Of a stretch of 39,778 bases of DNA, positions 34,022 through 39,778 are shown piece after piece. Within the stretch, counting starts at the first letter, position 1. The number at the start of each line of letters is the position of its first letter. Made by a program: the position numbers and the translations under genes. The notes under the pieces are model-generated. The model did no database searches. It was not told where the DNA came from and saw only the letters and a program-made list of their open reading frames with translations. Source of the DNA: CAZXWK01 sp964644675. GTDB taxonomy: Bacteria > Actinomycetota > Coriobacteriia > Anaerosomatales > JAAXUF01. Location: positions 1-39,778 of the forward strand of contig CAZXWK010000018.1 in assembly GCA_964644675.1 (NCBI GenBank). The letters are read 5' to 3'.

Positions 34022-34045
34022 CCCGTACCCGAGAGGAGAACTGAC

Positions 34046-34369
34046 ATGGCCGATCTGACTCAGGTCACCGACGCCAACTTCGAGACGACGGTCACCGGGA
34101 GCGACAAGCCGGTCGTCTTGGACTTCTGGGCACCCTGGTGCGGTCCGTGCCGCATGATGGAGCCCGTGCTCAAGGAGATCGCCGACGAGTACGACGCGAT
34201 CGTCGTCGGCAAGCTCAACGTGGACGAGAACCCCGCGGTCGCGACCAAGTACGACATCCTGTCCATCCCGACGCTGCTGATCTTCGCCGACGGCCAGGTC
34301 GCCAAGAAGCTCGTCGGCGCCATGCCCAAGAAGAAGCTGCTCGACGAACTCGCGCCGTGGATCGGCTAG
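34046..34369 (+). CDS. trxA: Thioredoxin
   Basis: Predicted 107-residue cytosolic disulfide reductase. It has the classical active site FWAPWCGPC with cysteines at 32 and 35, and the cis-proline strand SIPTLLIF. Length is standard and no signal peptide is present. GAGAGGAG precedes the ATG. It forms a reductase-substrate pair with the upstream trxB in the same operon. Confidence 0.97.
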   Translation: MADLTQVTDANFETTVTGSDKPVVLDFWAPWCGPCRMMEPVLKEIADEYDAIVVGKLNVDENPAVATKYDILSIPTLLIFADGQVAKKLVGAMPKKKLLDELAPWIG

Positions 34370-34402
34370 CGCGAACGCGCCGATCGAACGAAAGGACGCA
34401 CC

Positions 34403-34651
34403 ATGTGTGAACAGGGCATCAACACCGGTCAGATGAAGCTCGCCATCGGTCAGTCCGACGATGCGCTCGCGATGGTGCAGCAGTGGCTCGAGCAGCTCCA
34501 CCACCTGGCCGACCACGGGAAGCGCGCCGAGGTCAGCGCGGCACTCGCGCAGGCCGGCGTGCTGCTCGCCGAGGCACGCGGCAAGCTCGACGCCGCGATC
34601 GACGACCTCGAGGGCGCCACGCCCGGCGAAGCGACCGTCGAGCTGATCTAG
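34403..34651 (+). CDS. Small conserved-looking helical protein of unknown function
   Basis: Predicted 82-residue cytosolic protein, largely alpha-helical (residues 10-70), acidic, with one Cys at position 2 and none elsewhere. Codon third positions are G/C as in neighbours and GAAAGGA lies about 6 nt before the ATG, so it is likely a real gene. It is last in the operon, 33 nt after thioredoxin and before two hairpins. No family is recognised; the lone Cys2 could be a thioredoxin target, which is speculation. Confidence 0.65.
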   Translation: MCEQGINTGQMKLAIGQSDDALAMVQQWLEQLHHLADHGKRAEVSAALAQAGVLLAEARGKLDAAIDDLEGATPGEATVELI

Positions 34652-34664
34652 GTCGCGGGGACAA

Positions 34665-34683
34665 GCTCGGCCGTCCGCCGAGC
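34665..34683. terminator. Hairpin after the thioredoxin operon
   Basis: GCTCGGC (34665-34671) and GCCGAGC (34677-34683) make a 7-bp stem with a 5-nt loop, 14 nt after the last stop. It is followed closely by a second, stronger hairpin. Confidence 0.5.
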
Positions 34684-34699
34684 GCAAGCCAGCACCCAC

Positions 34700-34731
34700 C
34701 GGCCCCGCCCGCGAACCGCGCGGCGGGGCCG
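34700..34731. terminator. Bidirectional terminator between convergent operons
   Basis: CGGCCCCGCC (34700-34709) pairs perfectly with GGCGGGGCCG (34722-34731), and an inner CGCG/CGCG pair extends the stem. It sits 8 bp from the stop of the convergent nickel-permease gene and so probably serves both transcripts. Confidence 0.65.
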
Positions 34732-34738
34732 TCGCGCG

Positions 34739-35740
34739 TCAGGAGCCGGGAGTGCGCCGCCTCAGGACCACCCATGCTCCGGCGACGATCGCGAGCACGA
34801 TGCCGACGCCCACCAGGCTCGGCACCGATTCCGCCTGCGCCGCGCCCGGTGGCCGCTCGGCGGGTCTGGGCGCGTAGTCCGGCATGAGCGCCGTCTGTGC
34901 CTGAAGCCGCGCGAGGGCGTCGTGCACCGGCCCCGCGGCGGTGACCTCGGTGTTCCCCGTGAGCTTCTGGATCGACCACTCGAGCCCATCGGGGTTGGTC
35001 GAGGCGACCCAGACGGCCGAGACGCCGACCAGCAGGGCCGCGACGCCGAGACCGACCAGAACCCGCCGCAGGTTGACGCCCGCGAGCGACTGCTCGGCGC
35101 TGCGCCGCCGGACGAGATCGGGCTGCGCCTGCATCACGAAGAGCACGACCGCGGCCGTGACGATCCCCTCGACCACGCCGATGGCCAGGTGGATCGGCTG
35201 CATGAGCACGAGAAACGCCGAGAGGGGCAGAGCGCTCACGCCCGAGAACCACGTCTCGACAACCACGCCGAGCGACCCCAGCTGCAGCGCCACGATGGCG
35301 CCGAGCATCGAACCGGCGACGATGCGGCCACGCGTCGGCGAGTTGCCGGCGATGGGTTTGTAGACGAGCGGGTACGCCACGAACGCCGAGAAGAACCCCA
35401 GGTTGAAGATGTTCGCGCCGAGCGAGAGCAGTCCCCCGTCGGCGAAGAAGAGCGCCTGGACCGTGAGCACCGAGGCCATCACCAGGAACGCGGCCTCGGG
35501 TCCCAAGAGGATCGCGAGCAACAGGCCGCCGGCCAGGTGCCCGCTCGAGCCCGTGCCGGGAATCTGGAAGTTGAGCATCTGGGCGGCGAAGACGAACGCG
35601 CCCGAGACACCCATCAGTGGCACCAGTGCCGGATCGTTCTCGCGGCGGACCTGCCGCGCGCTGTAGACGGTGGCCGCACCCGAAGCCGCCCACATGGTCG
35701 CGCCCACGGCGGGCGAGACGAGCGCGTCAGCCATATGCAC
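34739..35740 (-). CDS. cbiM: CbiM/NikM-type ECF substrate-binding permease fused to PDGLE domain
   Basis: Predicted 333-residue membrane protein of the cobalt/nickel energy-coupling-factor transporters. Initiation at the GTG at 35740 yields Met-His-Met-Ala-Asp, so His2 is in the metal-binding position required in this family; an ATG at 35734 would remove it. H68 in SSGHLAGG is the matching internal ligand region. Seven or so TM helices are followed by a CbiN-like PDGLE segment (NPDGLE at 249-254) and a final TM near 309-326. GGAGG lies 8 nt upstream. Divergent from nikR and near T and A components, so the metal is most likely nickel. Confidence 0.93.
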   Translation of the reverse strand: MHMADALVSPAVGATMWAASGAATVYSARQVRRENDPALVPLMGVSGAFVFAAQMLNFQIPGTGSSGHLAGGLLLAILLGPEAAFLVMASVLTVQALFFADGGLLSLGANIFNLGFFSAFVAYPLVYKPIAGNSPTRGRIVAGSMLGAIVALQLGSLGVVVETWFSGVSALPLSAFLVLMQPIHLAIGVVEGIVTAAVVLFVMQAQPDLVRRRSAEQSLAGVNLRRVLVGLGVAALLVGVSAVWVASTNPDGLEWSIQKLTGNTEVTAAGPVHDALARLQAQTALMPDYAPRPAERPPGAAQAESVPSLVGVGIVLAIVAGAWVVLRRRTPGS

Positions 35741-35948
35741 GTGCCCCGCCTCCTTCCGTGTCGAATGTCGCGAGTCGTACCCTCGGAGTGTTACGCTCGA
35801 CGAACTCGTGCTACCGTAGACCGACAGTACGAGCCGCCGCGCGCCCCGGTCAAGCGTTTCGACGGGATTCGCACGAACTCCCGGCGCGGGGTGCTCGGCA
35901 TGGCACGCGTGCGACCGCACGTGGCACGGAGCGGGAAGGGGCGGCCCC
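35741..35948. promoter_or_regulatory. Divergent control region of cbiM and nikR
   Basis: This 208-bp space must hold both promoters and probably a NikR operator. No good GTATGA-N16-TCATAC-type palindrome is seen. Two similar words, GTGTTAC (35789-35795) and GTGCTAC (35809-35815), repeat directly with a 20-bp period, and TCGTAC (35774-35779) faces GTACGA further on. Either could be a diverged operator; the evidence is weak. Confidence 0.35.
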
Positions 35949-36374
35949 ATGGCCGAGGTGACACGGTTCGGCGTCTCCACTGACGAGCGCCTGCTCGAGA
36001 AGTTCGACGCGCTCATCGCCGAGAAGGGCTACGTGAACCGCTCCGAGGCGGTCCGAGACCTCATTCGCAACGCGCTCGTCGAGGACCAGTGGGCCGGCGG
36101 CGAGGGCGACGCCGAAGCGGTCGGGACCGTCACGCTCGTCTACGACCACCACTCGACCGACCTCTCGGACAAGCTCACCGAGCACCAGCACTCGCACCAC
36201 GAGGAGATCGTGTCCACGCTCCACATCCACCTGGACGCGCACAACTGTCTCGAGGTCGTGGTGCTGCGAGGCGTCGCGCGTGACATCAAACGCATCGCGG
36301 ACGGCCTCATCGGTACCAAGGGCGTCAAGCACGGCAAGTTCGTCGCGACGACCACCGGCGACGGTCTGGTCTAG
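35949..36374 (+). CDS. nikR: Nickel-responsive regulator NikR
   Basis: Predicted 141-residue regulator. The N-terminal ribbon-helix-helix DNA-binding domain (VTRFGVSTDERLLEKFD, NRSEAVRDLIRN) is followed by an ACT-like nickel domain. The high-affinity ligands correspond to H81, H92, H94 and C100 (spacing H-x10-H-x-H-x5-C as in E. coli NikR). It is divergent from the cbiM-type permease and 12 nt upstream of the T component, so it likely represses nickel import when nickel is plentiful. Ligand set argues that the ECF system here imports nickel rather than cobalt. Confidence 0.96.
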   Translation: MAEVTRFGVSTDERLLEKFDALIAEKGYVNRSEAVRDLIRNALVEDQWAGGEGDAEAVGTVTLVYDHHSTDLSDKLTEHQHSHHEEIVSTLHIHLDAHNCLEVVVLRGVARDIKRIADGLIGTKGVKHGKFVATTTGDGLV

Positions 36375-36386
36375 GCCGGAGCTGAC

Positions 36387-37199
36387 GTGGCTTCCGTCGA
36401 ATCAGGGCTGTACGCGCTGGGCTGGCTCGACCAGTTCTCGCTGCGCGACACCCCGGTGCACCGCATCGACCCGCGCGCGAAGGTCGTCGCCACGCTCGTC
36501 TTCATCGTGTGCGTCGTCTCGTTCGACCGCTACGACGTGCTCGGTCTGACGCCGTTCCTGCTGTTCCCCGTCGTGCTCATGGCCGAGAGCGGCATGCCGC
36601 CGCGCGAGCTGGGCAAGCGCCTCGCCATCGCCGCTCCGTTCGCGCTCGTCGTCGGCGTCTTCAACCTGCTGCTCGAGCGCCAGGTCGTCGCCTACCTCGG
36701 CCCGGTGCCGATCACCGCGGGGCTCGTGAGCTACGTCTCGATCATCGCGCGCTTCCTGCTCACCACGAGCGCAGCGCTGCTGCTCATCGGAACGAGCGGC
36801 ATGACCGGCGTCGCCGCCGCGGTCGAGCGCCTGGGCGCACCGGACGTCTTCGCCACGCAGCTGCTCTTCCTCTACCGCTACATCTTCGTCCTCGCCGAGG
36901 AGGTCATGCGGCTCGCTCGCGCCCGCGAGCTGCGCTCGTTCGGCCGTCGCGGCCTGGGCGTCCGCGTCTACGGCGCCATCCTCGGCCACCTGCTCCTGCG
37001 CGCGGTGGCGCGCTCGCGCCGGATCTTCGACGCGATGCAGTGCCGGGGGTTCGACGGCCGCGTGCGGACGCGGCGCGCGTTGCACATGCGCGCGGCCGAC
37101 TGGTGGTTCGTGATCGGCTGGTCGGCGGCGTTCCTGCTGTTCCGCTTCGTCAACGTCCCGCTGCTGCTGGGACAGCTCGTCACGGGAGTCCTGTCATGA
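36387..37199 (+). CDS. cbiQ: ECF transporter T component (CbiQ/NikQ)
   Basis: Predicted 270-residue transmembrane coupling protein with five to six TM helices. It starts with a CbiQ-like amphipathic N-terminus (HRIDPRAKVVATLVF) and has the coupling ARELRSFGRR and AMQCRGFDGR segments, the two Ala-Arg-Gly-type motifs that contact the ATPase. Start is GTG. The stop TGA overlaps the next ATG as ATGA, so the ATPase is co-translated. Confidence 0.92.
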   Translation: MASVESGLYALGWLDQFSLRDTPVHRIDPRAKVVATLVFIVCVVSFDRYDVLGLTPFLLFPVVLMAESGMPPRELGKRLAIAAPFALVVGVFNLLLERQVVAYLGPVPITAGLVSYVSIIARFLLTTSAALLLIGTSGMTGVAAAVERLGAPDVFATQLLFLYRYIFVLAEEVMRLARARELRSFGRRGLGVRVYGAILGHLLLRAVARSRRIFDAMQCRGFDGRVRTRRALHMRAADWWFVIGWSAAFLLFRFVNVPLLLGQLVTGVLS

Positions 37200-37960
37200 C
37201 GCACCACTCCATCTCCGTCGTGGACCTCGCGTTCGCCTACCCCGACGGGACACGCGCGCTGAACGGCGTGTCCTTCGAGGTGTCGCACGGCGAGTCGATC
37301 GCCCTGGTAGGCGCGAACGGGGCCGGCAAGTCCACGCTGCTCATGCACCTCAACGGGCTCCACCCCGTTCAGGAAGGAAGCGTGTGTATCGGCGAGGTGC
37401 CGGTGACCCGCGACACGCTGCCCGACATCCGCAAGTCGGTGGGCATGGTGTTCCAGGACCCCGACGACCAGCTCTTCATGCCCACCGTCGCCGAGGACGT
37501 GGGATTCGGCCCCATGAACTTGGGGCTCCCGCCGGAGGCAGTAGACGAACGGGTCGCCGATGCGCTCGCCCGCGTCGGAGCGTCCGAACTCGCCGAGCGC
37601 CCGCCCTACCGGCTGTCGGGCGGCGAGAAGCGCGCCGTCGCGATCGCCACGGTACTTGCAATGGGCCCGAGCATGCTCATCATGGACGAGCCGTCGAGCA
37701 ACCTCGACCCGCGCGCGCGGCGGCGGCTCATCGAGCTGCTCGCCTCGTTCGAGCACACCAAGATCATCGCGACGCACGACCTCGAGATGGCAGCCGAGCT
37801 CTGCGACCGCACCATCGTCATGAGCGGCGGCACGATCACGGCCGACGGCCCGACCCGCGAAGTCTTCTCGGACACCGCGCTGTTGGAGCGCAGCGGGCTC
37901 GAGCAGCCGGCCTCGATGCGGCCGTGCGATCGGTGCGGGTGCGTGCGCGGCGGACGCTGA
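37196..37960 (+). CDS. cbiO: ECF transporter ATPase (CbiO/NikO)
   Basis: Predicted 254-residue ABC ATPase energising metal uptake. Walker A GANGAGKST is near 40, the Q-loop VFQDPDDQLF near 85, the signature LSGGEKR near 140, Walker B MLIMDEPSSNLDP near 160 and the switch THD near 195. The C-terminus has a CDRCGC cluster that could bind metal. The ATG at 37196 overlaps the cbiQ stop; the open frame extending upstream lies over cbiQ and is a shadow. Confidence 0.94.
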   Translation: MTHHSISVVDLAFAYPDGTRALNGVSFEVSHGESIALVGANGAGKSTLLMHLNGLHPVQEGSVCIGEVPVTRDTLPDIRKSVGMVFQDPDDQLFMPTVAEDVGFGPMNLGLPPEAVDERVADALARVGASELAERPPYRLSGGEKRAVAIATVLAMGPSMLIMDEPSSNLDPRARRRLIELLASFEHTKIIATHDLEMAAELCDRTIVMSGGTITADGPTREVFSDTALLERSGLEQPASMRPCDRCGCVRGGR

Positions 37961-38008
37961 GAACGCCAGCATCCCTGCTCGTGCGGACGTTCTCGCCGGG
38001 ACCTGCGC

Positions 38009-38014
38009 TAGAAT
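38009..38014 (+). promoter_or_regulatory. Candidate -10 box (TAGAAT)
   Basis: TAGAAT followed by CGG lies only 8 nt before the GTG of the zinc-ribbon-HEPN gene, so a transcript from it would be nearly leaderless. No matching -35 is seen. The same nine bases occur at 14788-14796. Confidence 0.3.
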
Positions 38015-38021
38015 CGGACGC

Positions 38022-38663
38022 GTGAAGCATCCACCCGTGCCATCGGCGTCGAACGCGCCCAGCAGCGAGACCCCGCTGTACTGGGAGTGTCCCGTCTGCG
38101 GCTTCCTCTCCGCCGAGAAGGACTTCCGCGACGGCAGCTCCACGTGCCCGGCGTGCGGCGCCCCGGGTGACGGTCGCCGAGAGTTCCCTCCCCAGCGCCT
38201 GCGCAAGCTCGACTCCCGGGTGCGCGCCTACCACCACGACGGCGAGAGCGAGGTCGTGGTCATCCTGGCGGCCACGTTCCTCGAGTCGCTGCTCGAGGAC
38301 ATCCTCGCCCGCATCATGAAGGCGGAAGGCGCGAGCGACCGCCTCAGCGCGACCGTGCTCGACACCGAGCGCTCGATCGGCCAGCGCATCGGTCGGCTCT
38401 TCCCCTCGCTCACGGGCATCCAGTTCGAGGACGCCGCCGCCGAGCTGGGCTTCCGCGAGTTCCCGCGCCGCTGGCGCGCCTTGCGCACCGAGCGCAACGC
38501 GTTCATCCACGACTCGTCGTTCGAGGGGGTCCGAGAAGAGCTGACGGACTCCTCGGCCGACGAGGCGATGCGCCTGCTCGACCAGGCCTACCAGCTGTTC
38601 GTGCTGATCAACAACCGCTTCGTCGCCGGGGAGCGGCGTCGGCGCCACTCCGACCGCCCGTGA
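38022..38663 (+). CDS. Zinc-ribbon protein with HEPN-like domain
   Basis: Predicted 213-residue protein. A rubredoxin-like zinc ribbon is formed by C23-x2-C26 and C42-x2-C45. The rest is all-helical with R158-N-x3-H163 in RTERNAFIHDSS, the R-x4-6-H signature of HEPN ribonuclease and ribosome-linked domains, preceded by a long helix (about 76-100). The tail is arginine-rich. No MNT antitoxin partner is adjacent. Start is GTG and its stop overlaps the hypF start (GTGA), so it is coupled to hypF. Role is unknown; RNA cleavage is inferred from the motif only. Confidence 0.65.
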   Translation: MKHPPVPSASNAPSSETPLYWECPVCGFLSAEKDFRDGSSTCPACGAPGDGRREFPPQRLRKLDSRVRAYHHDGESEVVVILAATFLESLLEDILARIMKAEGASDRLSATVLDTERSIGQRIGRLFPSLTGIQFEDAAAELGFREFPRRWRALRTERNAFIHDSSFEGVREELTDSSADEAMRLLDQAYQLFVLINNRFVAGERRRRHSDRP

Positions 38664-39778
38664 AGGCGCTTTCGCTCCACATCACCGGCATCGTCCAGGG
38701 CGTCGGCTTCCGACCCTTCGTCTACAACCTCGCCGTCTCCTCCGGCCTCACCGGCTGGGTGCTCAACGCGAGTGACGGCGTCTACACGGTGATCGAGGGA
38801 CCCGCCGAAACGGTCGATGCGTTCCCGGCACAGATCCGCGAGCTCGCGCCGCCGATGGCCGTCGTCGAGTCGATCGTCGCCGAGGCGGTCGACCCCGAGG
38901 GGTTCTCGGCGTTCGAGATCCGGGAGTCGCGTGCCGAGGAGGGCGCGATGACGCTCGTCTCGCCCGACATCGCGACGTGCCCGGACTGCCTCGCCGAGCT
39001 GTTCGAGCCCGGCGACCGGCGCTACCGCTATCCCTTCATCAACTGCACCAACTGCGGGCCACGGTTCACGATCATCGGCGACGTGCCCTACGACCGGCCT
39101 ATGACCTCGATGCGCGACTTCCCGATGTGCCCCGAGTGCGCCGCCGAGTACGGCGATCCCGCTGACCGGCGCTTCCATGCGCAACCGGATGCGTGCTTCA
39201 TATGCGGGCCGCGACTGTATCTCAACGTTGCGGACAGCTCGGCGCCGGGGGGTCCGCTGCTCAGACAGACTCGGGCGCCCTTGGCGCCCTCGCAACTCGC
39301 CTCGGACCCCCCGGCGCCGAGCTTCGCCGGCGTTCAGATCGACCCCTCATGGAGCTGGGACCCTTCGGTGGAGCAGGTGCCGCGGGCGCACCGGGAACGG
39401 GACCGTGAGGCCCTGAGGAGCGACGGCATCGTGCGCGCGGCGGGCGAAGTGCTGCTCGCGGGGGGCGTGCTCGCCGTGAAGGGACTCGGTGGGTTCCACC
39501 TGGCGTGCGACGCGACCAACGCGGAAGCGGTCGCTGCGCTGCGCGAACGCAAGCGGCGGTGGGGCAAGCCCCTCGCCGTGATGGTCCCCGACCTCGAGAC
39601 CGCCCGAGCTTACTGCGAAGTGGACGAACAGGAAGCCGAGCTCCTGGCGGGCACGGTCCGCCCGATCGTCCTCCTGAAGAAGGCGCAGGCGAGTTCGCCG
39701 GCGACCCCGAGCGGCGATCGCGTCGTGGGGTCCGAGGCGAGTTGCGAGGGCGCCAAGGGCGCCCGAGTCTGTCTGAGC
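38660..39778 (+). CDS. hypF: Carbamoyltransferase HypF, 5' part (cut by window end)
   Basis: First 373 codons of the [NiFe]-hydrogenase maturation factor that makes the CN ligands from carbamoyl phosphate. The acylphosphatase domain has VQGVGFRPF with Arg18 and Asn36 (WVLNASDG). Two zinc fingers follow: C107/C110/C129/C132 and C157/C160/C179/C182. The YrdC-like domain has VKGLGGFHLACDA (273-285) and RKRRWGKPLAVM (297-308). The frame contains two insertions compared with the usual family layout: about residues 190-245 and from about 345 onward. Both coincide with copies of a palindromic repeat. The frame remains open throughout. The gene implies a [NiFe] hydrogenase elsewhere in the genome. 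Confidence 0.93.
   Translation, partial: MKALSLHITGIVQGVGFRPFVYNLAVSSGLTGWVLNASDGVYTVIEGPAETVDAFPAQIRELAPPMAVVESIVAEAVDPEGFSAFEIRESRAEEGAMTLVSPDIATCPDCLAELFEPGDRRYRYPFINCTNCGPRFTIIGDVPYDRPMTSMRDFPMCPECAAEYGDPADRRFHAQPDACFICGPRLYLNVADSSAPGGPLLRQTRAPLAPSQLASDPPAPSFAGVQIDPSWSWDPSVEQVPRAHRERDREALRSDGIVRAAGEVLLAGGVLAVKGLGGFHLACDATNAEAVAALRERKRRWGKPLAVMVPDLETARAYCEVDEQEAELLAGTVRPIVLLKKAQASSPATPSGDRVVGSEASCEGAKGARVCLS
39236..39323. repeat. Palindromic repeat element, copy 1, in frame in hypF
   Basis: An 88-bp element with perfect 21-bp terminal inverted repeats (39236-39256 and 39303-39323) around a 46-bp core. The core itself contains GGGCGCC-CTT-GGCGCCC. It encodes about 29 Pro/Ala/Ser-rich residues between HypF zinc finger 2 and the YrdC-like domain. 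Bases 39259-39310 are identical, in inverted orientation, to 39727-39778. Confidence 0.92.
39727..39778. repeat. Palindromic repeat element, copy 2 (inverted), cut by window end
   Basis: These 52 bases are the exact reverse complement of 39259-39310. The outer arm differs from copy 1: it reads CGTCGT before GGGGTCC. The matching right arm lies beyond the window. The hypF frame reads through it in the opposite sense to copy 1 without a stop, giving a different peptide. Confidence 0.9.

Noticed and set aside
32987..34699. 570-codon minus-strand open frame over trxB and trxA
   Set aside because: It is antisense to two proteins with complete active sites, and has no family features.
35741..35948. 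Cobalamin riboswitch upstream of the CbiM-type permease
   Set aside because: No B12-box-like sequence is visible, and nikR lies directly divergent; nickel control is the better explanation.

Overview
The window is a 39.8-kb, very GC-rich scaffold with one 100-N assembly gap (11060-11159). It looks like part of a draft or metagenome-assembled genome of an actinobacterium (Actinomycetota). The main evidence is the dnaK-grpE-dnaJ-hspR operon with a MerR-type HspR, frequent GTG starts, ATGA/GTGA stop-start overlaps and near-total G/C at third codon positions. Nickel uptake, NikR and hydrogenase maturation (HypF) next to a 2[4Fe-4S] ferredoxin suggest an anaerobic or facultative relative of Coriobacteriia-type lineages. 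That placement is an inference, because no rRNA or other taxonomic marker is present.

Region 1 (1-20607) is an exopolysaccharide/surface-glycan locus. A secreted GHL15-like glycoside hydrolase lies on the minus strand behind a clear cyclic di-GMP class I riboswitch, with a perfect Crp-type palindrome further upstream. Reading away from it are a Wzz/Wzc-type chain-length regulator/BY-kinase, a Wzx-like flippase, a GT4 and a Wzy-like polymerase. Two glycosyltransferases on the minus strand follow, then the gap, then a plus-strand run: GT4, RmlD-like reductase, GT4, DegT/DnrJ aminotransferase, radical SAM protein, polyprenyl-phosphate sugar-1-phosphate transferase, Gfo/Idh dehydrogenase and hexapeptide acetyltransferase. 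The dehydrogenase, aminotransferase and acetyltransferase would suit synthesis of an N-acetylated 3-amino (or similar) nucleotide sugar for the repeat unit.

Region 2 (20610-29330) is proteostasis and housekeeping: hspR, dnaJ, grpE and dnaK on the minus strand from a good sigma-70-like promoter, a small ferredoxin, a degenerate uracil-DNA-glycosylase-like protein, a nucleotide-sugar epimerase and Lon protease.

Region 3 (29450-34651) is a probable six-gene plus-strand operon: a large secreted one-TM protein resembling DUF6049, a small membrane-anchored protein, an unusual PIN nuclease-TM-TPR fusion, thioredoxin reductase, thioredoxin and an 82-residue protein. Two hairpins end it.

Region 4 (34739-39778) concerns nickel and hydrogenase: a CbiM/NikM-PDGLE permease divergent from nikR, then T and A components of an ECF transporter, a zinc-ribbon-HEPN protein and the start of hypF. 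The hypF frame contains two inverted copies of a palindromic element with a 52-nt identical core. It stays open through both, and the window ends inside the second copy.

The most notable items are the in-frame palindromic elements in hypF (and an unrelated one in grpE), the PIN-TM-TPR fusion, the zinc-ribbon-HEPN protein and the riboswitch plus Crp-site control of the secreted glycosidase.
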